From positions 34,725-98,724 of the forward strand of contig JAGWBR010000018.1 of the NCBI GenBank assembly GCA_021295785.1: 64,000 nt of DNA, read 5' to 3'. This DNA comes from Gemmatimonadota bacterium (lineage in GTDB: Bacteria; Gemmatimonadota; Gemmatimonadetes; Palauibacterales; Palauibacteraceae). The notes below the pieces were generated by a model. That model was given only the letters and a program-made list of their open reading frames with translations, searched no databases and was not told the origin of the DNA. Shown here in pieces: positions 54,345-63,100 of this stretch (position 1 is the stretch's first letter; each line of letters starts with the position of its first letter). The translations under genes and the position numbers were made by a program.

Positions 54345-56054
54345 CTAGAGTTCACCGCGGTTCTTCGCCCAGAGCGCGTAATGGCAGGCCCGGGCGGTGA
54401 GGGCCATGTAGGTCAGTGACGGGTTCTGGCAGGCCGAGGACGGCATCGCCGCGCCGTCGATCACGAACAGGTTCGGCGCGTCCCAGGCCTGGTTGTAGCC
54501 GTTGATGACGGAGGTCGCCGGATCCCGGCCCATGCGCGCCGTCCCCATCTCGTGGATCGTGAGGCCCGGCGCCGTGATATCCGTCAGCAGCTCGACGTCC
54601 ACGCCGCCGCCGGCTTCCAGCATTTCCGCGGCGCGGTCGGCGCTGTCCCGCATCATCAGTCGCTCGTTGTCGCTCCACTCGCAGTGGATGCGAAGGGCCG
54701 GTATCCCCCACGCGTCTACCCGCTCCGGGTCGAGTTCGATGTAGTTCTCCTCGCGCGGAAGGCACTCGCCGAACGCGCCGAGTTCGAACTCCCACACCCC
54801 GGGTTCGGTGAGCCGGCGCTTGTACTCCGCCCCGAAGCCGGGCATGTCGAGGCCGCGGCTCCATCCCTGACGCGTGGACCAACCCTGGTAACCGTAGCCG
54901 CGGATGAAGTCGGACGAAGGCTCCGTCACGTTCCGGAAGCGCGGAATGTAGATGCCGTTGGGACGTTCGCCGGTGTAGCCGTGATTCTCCCAGCCGGGAA
55001 ACTTCGCCTTCGCCCCGGTGCTCATGGTGTGGTCCATGAGATAGCGGCCGAGGACCCCGCTCGAGTTCGCAAGTCCGTCGGGGAAGTCGGCGGACGTGGA
55101 GTTGAGGAGGATCCGCGTCGACTCAAGCGCGGAAGCGCCGAGCATCACGATCTCGCTGAAGAACTCCAGATCCTGGCCCGTCTGGCGGTCCATGACGCGC
55201 ACGCCCGTGACGCGACCGCGGGCTGGATCCCAGATCACGCTGTGTACCACGCTGTCCGGCCGCAGCGTCATCCGGCCTGTGGCCTCGGCGGCCGGGAGGG
55301 TAGCGCTCAGCGAACTGAAGTAACTCTTGGTGCGGCACCCGCGGTGGCAGGGACCGCAGTAGTGGCAGGCGCTCCGCCCCTTGTGATCTCGGGTGAGAAC
55401 CGCCGTGCGCCCGATCGTCATCAGCCGCGTGGTGCCGAAATCGCGCGCGATCGCCTCCTTCACGGCGTTTTCGACGCACGTCATCTGCATGGGGGGAAGG
55501 AGAACGCCGTCCGGCAGTTGGGGAAGACCCTCGGGCCGGCCGCTGATGCCGACAAACTCCTCGACGTGGGCGTACCACGGAGCGAGGTCTGAATAGCGGA
55601 TCGGCCAGTCGACCGCGATCCCGTCGCGCGCGTTGGCCTCGAAATCGAGATCGCTGAGACGGTATGACTGACGCGCCCACATGATCGAGCGTCCTCCGAC
55701 CTGGCGGCCCCGGATCCAGAGGAACGGCTTCTCGTCGGGCGTCGTGTAGGGGTTTTCGATGTCGTTGACGAAGAACTTCCGGGCCATCTCGTCGCAGGCG
55801 TAGCACTCGCGCTGGACGGGCTGCTCGGCAGCCAGCGCCTTGCGGTCGTTCCAGCCGCGGTACGGCATGCGGTACGGGGGCACGTGTTCTACGTAGTCCC
55901 GTTCCGGGACGATCATGGGGCCGGCTTCAAGAACGAGGGTCCGCAAGCCGAGTTCGGTGAGTTCCTTCGCGGCCCAGCCGCCGGTGATGCCCGAGCCGAC
56001 GACGATCGCGTCCCAGGTTTCCTGTCGGCGGCCAGCCGCCGGTGCCAGGCTCAC
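54345..56054 (-). CDS. GMC-family oxidoreductase, FAD subunit (gluconate dehydrogenase type)
   Basis: A 569-residue flavoprotein. FAD motif IVVGSGITGGWAAKELTELG at the N-terminus; GRQVGGRSIMWARQSYRL; a Cys-rich HYCGPCHRGCRTKSY stretch near residue 240; and the C-terminal active-site region IHEMGTARMGRDPATSVING with NPSLTYMALTARAC. It oxidises a sugar or sugar acid hydroxyl. No Tat signal is present; it may be exported with the Tat-bearing small subunit upstream. Start ATG 56054 overlaps that gene's stop by 4 bases. Confidence 0.93.
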   Translation of the reverse strand: MSLAPAAGRRQETWDAIVVGSGITGGWAAKELTELGLRTLVLEAGPMIVPERDYVEHVPPYRMPYRGWNDRKALAAEQPVQRECYACDEMARKFFVNDIENPYTTPDEKPFLWIRGRQVGGRSIMWARQSYRLSDLDFEANARDGIAVDWPIRYSDLAPWYAHVEEFVGISGRPEGLPQLPDGVLLPPMQMTCVENAVKEAIARDFGTTRLMTIGRTAVLTRDHKGRSACHYCGPCHRGCRTKSYFSSLSATLPAAEATGRMTLRPDSVVHSVIWDPARGRVTGVRVMDRQTGQDLEFFSEIVMLGASALESTRILLNSTSADFPDGLANSSGVLGRYLMDHTMSTGAKAKFPGWENHGYTGERPNGIYIPRFRNVTEPSSDFIRGYGYQGWSTRQGWSRGLDMPGFGAEYKRRLTEPGVWEFELGAFGECLPREENYIELDPERVDAWGIPALRIHCEWSDNERLMMRDSADRAAEMLEAGGGVDVELLTDITAPGLTIHEMGTARMGRDPATSVINGYNQAWDAPNLFVIDGAAMPSSACQNPSLTYMALTARACHYALWAKNRGEL

Positions 56055-56692
56055 CGCTCCCCCCCGGGGCGCATCCGTGGCCGACGCTGCCGGCCGGGGC
56101 GGCCCTCTCCGGTGCCGTACTGGTCGAGGATGACGCAGCCCTCGAAGGCTCCTGGGATTATCCGGTATCCGAGCGAGCGGAGGCCGGGCTCCGAGGTAAA
56201 GTAGCCGGCGAGCGTGAACCGTTTCATGTCGTAGAAGAAGGTCCGCCGCTCATCTTCATCGGGGTCCCGGCGGAGGCGGTCGAGATCTTCGTCCATCCGC
56301 GCGACGAGTGCCGTCTGCTGGGCCAGCGTACAGTCGGCGAAGTCGACGGCGTGGGCTGCCCGGGCGGTGCGGCCCACGGCGTCCAGGCCGGCGAGGAAAC
56401 GGTCGCGGTCGGGCGCGTCCAGCCAACCGGTCAGGAGTGCATCGACGAATGCGGTAACGCCCGCCTCGCTTGCGCCGGGCGTGTCGGTCCGGGGGATGAT
56501 GACCTCGGCGAGCGCCGTCAGCGTTCGGGCCTGCGCGGGCGTGAGCGTCGCGGGCGGCCCGTCGCCGACCGGGCCGGTGACCGCCCGGATGCGTTGCCCG
56601 AGTGCCACGGCCCGCGCCACGGCGCCCCCCGGCATCAGGAGCGGCGCGCCTGCGGCCGCACCGATGATCTCGAGAGCCCTGCGCCGTCTCAC
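56051..56692 (-). CDS. Gluconate 2-dehydrogenase subunit 3-like Tat-signal protein
   Basis: A 213-residue protein with a Tat-type start (RRRRALEIIGAAAGAPLLM) and the gluconate dehydrogenase gamma/subunit-3 domain: ARTLTALAEVIIPRTDTPGASEAGV, FVDALLTGW, and TFFYDMKRFTLAGYFTSEPGLRSLGY. It partners with the FAD subunit and probably carries it through the Tat system by piggyback. GTG 56692 chosen; the open frame to 57325 has no match and overlaps the divergent gene. Confidence 0.9.
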   Translation of the reverse strand: MRRRRALEIIGAAAGAPLLMPGGAVARAVALGQRIRAVTGPVGDGPPATLTPAQARTLTALAEVIIPRTDTPGASEAGVTAFVDALLTGWLDAPDRDRFLAGLDAVGRTARAAHAVDFADCTLAQQTALVARMDEDLDRLRRDPDEDERRTFFYDMKRFTLAGYFTSEPGLRSLGYRIIPGAFEGCVILDQYGTGEGRPGRQRRPRMRPGGER

Positions 56693-56837
56693 AGTCGGTC
56701 CTCCCCGGACGCGTCGACGTTGGCGGACAGCGGGATTGCTGCCGCGCCCCACCATAATAGGCCGAGGCACCCCCGTCGCCAAGACCGCCCCCCCGACAGT
56801 GGTTCGACGGCGACCGGGAAGCGCGACATATTGCGGC
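56693..56837. promoter_or_regulatory. Divergent promoter region (GMC operon / isomerase-like gene)
   Basis: About 145 bases between outward-facing genes. On the minus strand CCTATTATGG (56753-56762) is a plausible -10 element for the GMC operon. Two Gly-like C runs (CCCCCCCG) flank it. No gene is present. Confidence 0.45.
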
Positions 56838-57701
56838 ATGGACAGACCGATGAACCGACGACGATTCGTGCACAACTCAATCGGAGCCGGACTCCTGCTG
56901 ACGAGCGCGGGCCGCGCGACCGCCGCGCCCGAACAGGCGGCCGGCATCACCCAGTCCGTCGCGCGCTGGTGCTTCGAGGAGATCCCGCTGGTCCCCTTCT
57001 GCCAGGGCGTGGCCGACATGGGCCTCACGGCGATGGACCTTCTTCCGGTCGAGGAGTGGCCGGTCGCGCACGACCACGGCCTCACCGTCTCCTGCGGCGA
57101 TGTCGCGGCGGGCACGATCGAGGAAGGCCTCAACGAGCCGAGCAACCACCGCGGCATCATCGAGGCCTTCGAACACCACATCCCCCACGCTGCGCGTGTC
57201 TCGGTCCCCAACGTGATCTGCTTCTTCGGCAACCGGCGCGGGATGGAGGACGGCGTCGGGATCGAGAACTCCATCCGTTGTCTCCGGGAGTGCGCCCCGA
57301 TCGCCGAGTCAGAGGGCGTGACCATACTCGTCGAGGTTCTGAACTCGAAGCCCGGCGGACACGTCGACTACATCGGCGACCGCATGGACTACGCGCTCGA
57401 GATCATCTGCGCCGTCGACTCGCCCCGCGTGAAGATCCTCTACGACATCTACCACATGCAGATCATGGAGGGGGACATCATCCGCACGCTGACCGATGCA
57501 AGCTCCTGGATCGGGCATTATCACACCGGGGGCGTTCCGGGGCGGGCCGAAATCGACGATACCCAGGAACTGAACTATCCCCCCATCGTCAGAGCAATCC
57601 TCGACACGGGGTTCGAGGGGTACATGGCACACGAGTTCATCCCGCGAAGCGGCGAGCCCCTGCGCTCGCTGCGCGAAGCCGTGGAGTTGTGTGCGGTCTG
57701 A
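56838..57701 (+). CDS. Tat-exported hydroxypyruvate isomerase-like TIM-barrel protein
   Basis: A 287-residue protein with a Tat signal (NRRRFVHNSIGAGLLLTSAG) and the xylose-isomerase-like TIM barrel of the hydroxypyruvate isomerase (Hyi) family: LTAMDLLPVEEW, ILVEVLNSK, YDIYHMQIMEGDIIRTL and IGHYHTGGVPGRAEID-type loop with the metal-binding Glu, Asp, His, Glu. Export suggests that it acts on a periplasmic sugar, perhaps with the divergent GMC oxidoreductase. Starts at ATG 56838 or 56850. Confidence 0.9.
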   Translation: MDRPMNRRRFVHNSIGAGLLLTSAGRATAAPEQAAGITQSVARWCFEEIPLVPFCQGVADMGLTAMDLLPVEEWPVAHDHGLTVSCGDVAAGTIEEGLNEPSNHRGIIEAFEHHIPHAARVSVPNVICFFGNRRGMEDGVGIENSIRCLRECAPIAESEGVTILVEVLNSKPGGHVDYIGDRMDYALEIICAVDSPRVKILYDIYHMQIMEGDIIRTLTDASSWIGHYHTGGVPGRAEIDDTQELNYPPIVRAILDTGFEGYMAHEFIPRSGEPLRSLREAVELCAV

Positions 57702-57812
57702 ATCCGAACTCAGTTGATTTGAACAACTCTCCTGGCCGCCTCTGCCGCCTGGCTCGTTCGGGCGGAATGACGCCAGTCCCGTAATCCGTATTTTCCGGAA
57801 CGTGGTCGACCG

Positions 57813-57869
57813 ACTATATTCAGACTGGTTGTATCATCTGGTCTGTATTACTCTTGCTGAGGGGGTTCG
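57813..57869 (+). promoter_or_regulatory. Candidate promoter/operator of the toxin-antitoxin pair
   Basis: The region before the antitoxin start is AT-rich for this genome: CGACTATATTCAG (57810-57822) may hold a -10 element. Two imperfect direct repeats follow, CTGGTTGTAT (57825-57834) and CTGGTCTGTAT (57838-57848), the kind of spaced sites a Phd-type antitoxin may bind for autoregulation. A GAGGGGG ribosome site lies at about 57859-57865. Confidence 0.45.
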
Positions 57870-58118
57870 ATGGACAGCGTCGGTGCTTACGAAGCCAAGA
57901 CCCACCTGCCCCGGTTGTTGCGACGCGTGATGGACGGGGAAAGCGTGACGATCACGAGGCACGGCCGCCCCGTCGCCCGATTGGTGCCCGTGGAGGAGGA
58001 CGAGCGCTCCCGGGCTTACGAGGCGGCCCGCCGCATCCGCGAGAGTCGCAGCCGCCTGAAGAACAAAGCTTCACTCGAAGAACTGATGGAGACGATTCAC
58101 GAGGGGCACCGATATTGA
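57870..58118 (+). CDS. Phd/YefM-type antitoxin
   Basis: An 82-residue protein with the Phd/YefM fold (VGAYEAKTHLPRLLRRVMDGESVTITRHG...; beta-alpha DNA-binding N-terminal part), then a charged helix that neutralises the toxin (RIRESRSRLKNKASLEELMET). It should repress its own operon and inhibit the VapC neighbour, whose TTG start overlaps its stop by 4 bases. ATG 57870 has a GAGGGGG ribosome site. Confidence 0.92.
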   Translation: MDSVGAYEAKTHLPRLLRRVMDGESVTITRHGRPVARLVPVEEDERSRAYEAARRIRESRSRLKNKASLEELMETIHEGHRY

Positions 58119-58522
58119 CGCCCATCGTCATCGACACGTCGGTCGTCGTGTGCTGGTGCATGTTGGACGAAGACCACGCCCTGGCGGATCGGGCGATGGA
58201 ACTGACGCTGCGGAACGGCGCCGTGGTTCCCGACATCTGGTGGTATGAAGTCCGGAACGCGCTCCTTGCCAACGAACGGCGAGGCCGCATCGATGCGGAA
58301 CATACCCGGGCGAGGCTGGCGGACCTGCGGGAGATGCGGATCTCGCGCGACCACGATCACGACGACCGCATCGTCCTCGACCTAGCCAGGAGGCACCGCC
58401 TGTCAGTGTACGACGCCGCCTACGTCGAAACCGCCCTGCGCCGCTCGTTGCCCCTTGCCTCTCTTGACCGCCGACTCTGCGAAGCGGCTGCGGCGAGTGG
58501 TGCCACCTTCGTTCGACTCTAG
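58115..58522 (+). CDS. VapC-type PIN-domain toxin ribonuclease
   Basis: A 135-residue PIN nuclease. The acidic active-site residues are IDTSVVVCW (Asp), YEVRNAL (Glu), VYDAAYVE (Asp) and SLDRRLCEAA (Asp). VapC toxins cut tRNA or rRNA and are kept inactive by the upstream antitoxin. TTG start at 58115 in a TTGA overlap with the antitoxin. The upstream open frame to 57854 runs over the antitoxin and is not coding. Confidence 0.92.
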   Translation: MTPIVIDTSVVVCWCMLDEDHALADRAMELTLRNGAVVPDIWWYEVRNALLANERRGRIDAEHTRARLADLREMRISRDHDHDDRIVLDLARRHRLSVYDAAYVETALRRSLPLASLDRRLCEAAAASGATFVRL

Positions 58523-58572
58523 GTAGGGCGGGAAGCATCCTCGCGGCCGACTACCCAACCCCCCTGGACCCG

Positions 58573-60228
58573 TCAGCGTGGCAGGAGTTCATCCAAGACG
58601 AGGCCGATGGTCACGGTCCAAGCGCGTCGGTCGCCCGCAGGCGTCAAGGGCAACACGCCGGTGCTTGGGCTGATTGAGCCGAACGCGGTGCGCAGCCAGA
58701 GCCCGGTTGTCCGCTCGGTCTGCCAGCGCACTGTGAGCACGCCACCGCTCACCGAGGCCTGGTTGAGGTCGAGCGCAAGACCGGGACCTACGAAGCGCCG
58801 ATACTCCGGCCCGAGTCGACCGGGGTCAGGCATCGTGCCAGCTGCTCCATAGGTTGCGACCTGGATCCCGGCGGAGACGCCGATGTCTTCGCCGAAGCGG
58901 CGACCCAATTCGAAAGCGCCCCCTCCTTCGATCCCCCGAATGTTCGAGGTCGCTTCAGCGAACAGATCACGACGGTCGCGATGGCCGCGCCGTAGTTCCG
59001 CCCGGCCGCCGAGCACCCAGCCGACGCCAAATCGGACGCGGGTGTCCAAGGCAAGATCGACCTGGCTTTCATCGGCTGTGAAGATCACGCCGCCGATCGC
59101 GTCCTGGAACGCCTCACCCGCAAGTGTACGGTGCTCGCCATCCGCGGTGATGAGCCAGTCGGCACCTCCCGTCGCGTTGAAGGCCCACTGGCCAGCGAAC
59201 CCAAACCTCCAGCCGTCCGCATCCCACGTGTCCTTGGGAGGATCGCTCAACTGGAATCTCACGAACTGCCCCTCCGAGGTGCGCTCCCGCAGTCCGTAAA
59301 GGGTCCAGTCGCCGCCAATAGCCGCAAAGGCAACCGAGGCACCCAACGATGACGCGTCCCGCTCGAACCGGCGGCGGTAATCGTCGTCCCCGAGGTCCAG
59401 CGGGACCGGTTCCGCATAGCCTTCGAGTTGAAAAATCCGGCCTGGTTGTGAGACCGTGTAGATTTGCACGAACTCCGCGGTTCGGCGCCAACGGCCGAAG
59501 CCCCCCAGGCGTACCGGACCGAGGTCGTACGTGAAGCCCGCGGAAAACCCCGGGGTTGCCGTCCGGTTGAGCCGCGGAACCGGGGACGCGATGGTGCGAC
59601 TGCTCTGCCCTTCCCAGCCTGCCGCAAACCCCGCCCCGAGTCTCCCGAATTCCCACGCGAGCCCGCCCTCGAGGCGGACGGCAGACTTTCGAACCGGGTC
59701 CCCCATCGTGTCTGCGACGATGAACGGGTTGGAGCCATACGGAAGGAGCACATCCGCGAAGAGCGAGTCGCGAAAGCTCGTGCGGTCAAAGACAGCGCTG
59801 CCAATTGCAGCGCCGTGCCTGCCCACCGGTGTCCAACCGGTCGTCGAGACCGCGGCTCTCCCCATTGCACCCGGATCGAGCGGCCGTGCATAGTTGCCAG
59901 AAGCGTCTTGCACAGCCAGTCGGAAGTCGGTTCGCCGGTCGTCGAGTTCACGTCCCAGCGCACCGGGATTGCCGGCGGTCCAGAACTCACCCACACGCGG
60001 CGCGGGAGACGAGAGCAGATCGGGGAACCGCGATCCGACCGGCAGGCGGCGCGGCAGATCCGCAATTCGCCGGAGCGGGCTCCAGTTCGTCAGCCATCCC
60101 GGCAGCTCCTCTTGCAGCGGAGTCGCGCGCAGGGATGTCGCTTGTCCTGCGGCGGATTCCGGGAGCGTGAGAAGCACGCAGCCGCCTGTGAGTGCGACCA
60201 GGGTCCAGCGGAGGTTCCTGCCCCTCAC
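58573..60228 (-). CDS. DUF6850-like outer-membrane beta-barrel protein
   Basis: A 551-residue exported protein. Signal peptide (TLVALTGGCVLLTLPESAAGQ), then alternating beta strands to the end, closing with WTVTIGLVLDELL, a barrel-like C-terminus. The early MWSP/DLL... and the pairing with a TonB-dependent receptor and DUF4876-like protein fit the DUF6850 outer-membrane family, which is known in Bacteroidota next to such receptors. Function unknown. Its ATG at 60228 overlaps the receptor stop by 4 bases. Confidence 0.75.
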   Translation of the reverse strand: MRGRNLRWTLVALTGGCVLLTLPESAAGQATSLRATPLQEELPGWLTNWSPLRRIADLPRRLPVGSRFPDLLSSPAPRVGEFWTAGNPGALGRELDDRRTDFRLAVQDASGNYARPLDPGAMGRAAVSTTGWTPVGRHGAAIGSAVFDRTSFRDSLFADVLLPYGSNPFIVADTMGDPVRKSAVRLEGGLAWEFGRLGAGFAAGWEGQSSRTIASPVPRLNRTATPGFSAGFTYDLGPVRLGGFGRWRRTAEFVQIYTVSQPGRIFQLEGYAEPVPLDLGDDDYRRRFERDASSLGASVAFAAIGGDWTLYGLRERTSEGQFVRFQLSDPPKDTWDADGWRFGFAGQWAFNATGGADWLITADGEHRTLAGEAFQDAIGGVIFTADESQVDLALDTRVRFGVGWVLGGRAELRRGHRDRRDLFAEATSNIRGIEGGGAFELGRRFGEDIGVSAGIQVATYGAAGTMPDPGRLGPEYRRFVGPGLALDLNQASVSGGVLTVRWQTERTTGLWLRTAFGSISPSTGVLPLTPAGDRRAWTVTIGLVLDELLPR

Positions 60229-63092
60229 CGGCCGAAGATCCTTGCGCTGGGGAAGGTGAGTTCCGCCCCGAACCGCACCGGCGCATACGCGCGTCCCAGA
60301 CGGTCACCCTCCCACGGCTGGCCACGGCGATCGAAGAAATTGAACGCCCACACGCGGAGCTGGCCGTCAAGCGGCAGTGCCTTCGAGACCTGAAAGTGCA
60401 TCATCCAGTCGGGTCTGGGCCCATGGAGCGGCAGCGACCGGCCACTGCGGGCTACCCGAAGATCGGCGAACTCCGCCGCGGACCTTCGGTCCGGAGGCAC
60501 CGGCACAAGTTGCCCGGCGCGGGTCACGTAGCCGGCGAAGGCGAGCGTGTCTGTCGCAACGATGTCTTCGGTCTCGTTGCGCACGTTGTGCTGGACCGTG
60601 AGCGTCGCCACGAGAGCCAGGTCCGGCTGGTGGTGGATGAAGCGGTACAGGAGCAGCATCGATTCGCCCCGCTCCGTCAGCCCCTCCCAGTACGGCGAGC
60701 GCTCCTGGCTGCGCGAGAGTTGGAAGTCGGAGAAGCGGAGCGGCGTTCCGAAGAAGCGTCCGTCCGAACTCGTACGGGTCTCGAGCCACGACCCGGTCAC
60801 GTAGAGCTGCGTGGCGAGCGGGGCGATCCTGGGCAGGGCCGCGGTGAGTTCCAATCCACGGTTCACCTGGTCAAACATGTTGCTCGGCCGGTCGATGAGC
60901 ACCGGCACCGTGTCGGTAAGCGTCGCCGGGAGGATGATTTCGGGACGAATTCCGTTGCCGGTTATCGAATCGGTAAGGGCAAAGTGGTCCCGCGTGATGA
61001 AGTCCGGAATGGCTCCGATTCCCACGGCGCCGTCGATGCGGTCGCGAAAGGCCGTGAGAGCGATCGCCCCGTCGCCGACGTCGATCTCGAACCCCACCTC
61101 TGCCTTCGTCCCGACCGAGAAACCCAACTCGGGGTTCGTCGGATCCTCTATGAACGTTGTGAGGACTGCCAGTCGTTCGACCGGATCGTTCGCAAAGTAG
61201 TTCACGTTGACAAGATCGAAGTATTGGCTTGCGGGATAGAGATCGCCAACGGCCGGCACCTTGGCCGTCCGCCCCCACCCGCCGCGCAACCTCAGCCAGC
61301 GTCGGGGCGCTGTTTCGAGGGTGATCCGCGGCTGCAGAACCTGGTCCCGCGCGCCGGCGAACCACGATCCGGCGTCGTGCAGAAGGTCGAGGCGAATTCC
61401 GGCGTGAATGTCGGCGGCCAATGGTCCGAGTCGAGTGGATAGTCGGTCGCCCACATAGAAGGCGCTCGTCGCGAGGGCCGGTATCTCGTCAAACGTCCGC
61501 GTGCGGTCGTAGCCGTGCACGCCGTTCCACCCGATCGAGGGCGGGAACTGGGGATCGAACTGCAACCCGGCTCCGTTGTTCCATTCCCGGCGGAACTCGA
61601 CGCCCGCGATAAGCCGGTGATCCGCGCTGAACCAGCGGGCCCAATCCTCCCACTCAAGCCGCCCGAAGCCAAGCCAGGGACGGCCATCAAGTTCGACCTC
61701 TGCAATGTACGTCCCGCCGATATAGAAGCCCTCGTTGCGGCCTTCGGTACGGGCGGGAGTGAACGGCTGGACGCCGCTCACTTTGGGGGCGCGGCTCGTC
61801 GACTCCTGGTCGATGCGGCTCAGCGAACCGGTGAACGAAAGACGGGAATCTGTGCCGAGCCTCAGGCGGGCTCGTTCCGAGATGCGGACCCCGAGGTCGC
61901 GGCTCCGCGAAGAGCGATTCTTCCTTACGATCGGGTTTTCCGGCCGGTCGTCGACGAGCTGGAAGAAATCGACTCGGGTATCGAAGAGAAGCTTCGGATC
62001 GGAGACGCCACTCGCAACATCGCTACGTCCGATCTCCGCGCGGTACGCGAACTGGCCCGCAAACCGGGTGGATTCATCATCCGAAACGCCAGGCTGGGTC
62101 CGCGTGCGCGCCACATCGAACGTCATCGTGCCGGCGTGCCCCGCCCCCCCGAACGCATGCCCCGCCACGACGTTGGTTTCAAACGTCCGCTCGTCGAGCT
62201 TCGCCTCGGCGATGGGAAGCACCGGCGCTGCGCGCGTCTCGACCAGGATGGCGCCTTGGGTCAGGTCGCCGTACCGTACCGACGGGACGCCGCGAATCAC
62301 CTCCACGCGCTCGATGACCGCCGCTGGAATGCGCCGCAAGTCGATCCCCCCGTTTGCCGCCGTCGCGAAGTTGAGGAATTGAAGGTCCGCTCCTCCCCTG
62401 GGACCGAGACTCTGAAGGTTGGCGTTGTTCGACAGCGGCACGCCGTCGAGCACGATGAGCGTCCCGAAGGCCGAGAGGTCCGCCGAGCTTCGACTCACTC
62501 CCGCACCGTCCGGAAGAACCCCCACGCTGGATCCGGTGGGTACCGTGCGGAGTGCAATCTGCTCCACGCCACCCAATCCCGGCGCCCGGGTCGAGATACC
62601 CGGCACAAGTTGAAGGACGCCCGCAAGACTGGTGGCCGTGATGTGTTCGATGGCGTCTCGTTCAATAACGCTCGCGGTGCCGAGTTCGCCTTCGGCCCGG
62701 CTCACTGCGTCAGCAGTTACCGTGAGCCCCTGCATACGAAGCGCGCTGGCTGACAGCGCAATGTCTTGCCTCAGCGCTCCGTCCCCGGGGACCGTAATGC
62801 GTATCCGGGCCGTGGCGAGTCCGATCCGACTGACACGCAGCATCTGCGGCCCCGGCGGTACATTCTCGAGCCGATATCGCCCCTCGTCGTCCGTAAGGGC
62901 GCGGATGCCGGTGCCTTCGATGACCACGAGAACCCCAACCAGAGGAGCCGCAGTTACTTCATCCGATACTCGCCCGGCAATGCTCGCGCCCGTCGGCTCC
63001 TGAGCTTGAGTAGACGCCGCGAGGAAGGCGAGCCCGAAGAAGCCACGCGCGGCCGCGGAAGCTGATCGGCCGAGGATCCGCCCCGATGACAC
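60225..63092 (-). CDS. TonB-dependent receptor with N-terminal carboxypeptidase-regulatory domain
   Basis: A 955-residue outer-membrane receptor. Signal peptide (ASAAARGFFGLAFLAASTQAQ), a carboxypeptidase-regulatory domain (about 35-115; ASIAGRVSDEVTAAPLVGV), a plug domain (about 130-240; TSLAGVLQLVPGISTRAPG, RVEVIRGVPSVRYG) and a 22-stranded barrel ending with RFGAELTFPSARIFGR. The substrate could be a siderophore, cobalamin, or oligosaccharide; the absence of a visible SusD makes polysaccharide uptake less likely. It sits between the DUF4876-like and DUF6850-like genes. Confidence 0.93.
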   Translation of the reverse strand: MSSGRILGRSASAAARGFFGLAFLAASTQAQEPTGASIAGRVSDEVTAAPLVGVLVVIEGTGIRALTDDEGRYRLENVPPGPQMLRVSRIGLATARIRITVPGDGALRQDIALSASALRMQGLTVTADAVSRAEGELGTASVIERDAIEHITATSLAGVLQLVPGISTRAPGLGGVEQIALRTVPTGSSVGVLPDGAGVSRSSADLSAFGTLIVLDGVPLSNNANLQSLGPRGGADLQFLNFATAANGGIDLRRIPAAVIERVEVIRGVPSVRYGDLTQGAILVETRAAPVLPIAEAKLDERTFETNVVAGHAFGGAGHAGTMTFDVARTRTQPGVSDDESTRFAGQFAYRAEIGRSDVASGVSDPKLLFDTRVDFFQLVDDRPENPIVRKNRSSRSRDLGVRISERARLRLGTDSRLSFTGSLSRIDQESTSRAPKVSGVQPFTPARTEGRNEGFYIGGTYIAEVELDGRPWLGFGRLEWEDWARWFSADHRLIAGVEFRREWNNGAGLQFDPQFPPSIGWNGVHGYDRTRTFDEIPALATSAFYVGDRLSTRLGPLAADIHAGIRLDLLHDAGSWFAGARDQVLQPRITLETAPRRWLRLRGGWGRTAKVPAVGDLYPASQYFDLVNVNYFANDPVERLAVLTTFIEDPTNPELGFSVGTKAEVGFEIDVGDGAIALTAFRDRIDGAVGIGAIPDFITRDHFALTDSITGNGIRPEIILPATLTDTVPVLIDRPSNMFDQVNRGLELTAALPRIAPLATQLYVTGSWLETRTSSDGRFFGTPLRFSDFQLSRSQERSPYWEGLTERGESMLLLYRFIHHQPDLALVATLTVQHNVRNETEDIVATDTLAFAGYVTRAGQLVPVPPDRRSAAEFADLRVARSGRSLPLHGPRPDWMMHFQVSKALPLDGQLRVWAFNFFDRRGQPWEGDRLGRAYAPVRFGAELTFPSARIFGR

Positions 63093-63100
63093 GTTGACGA

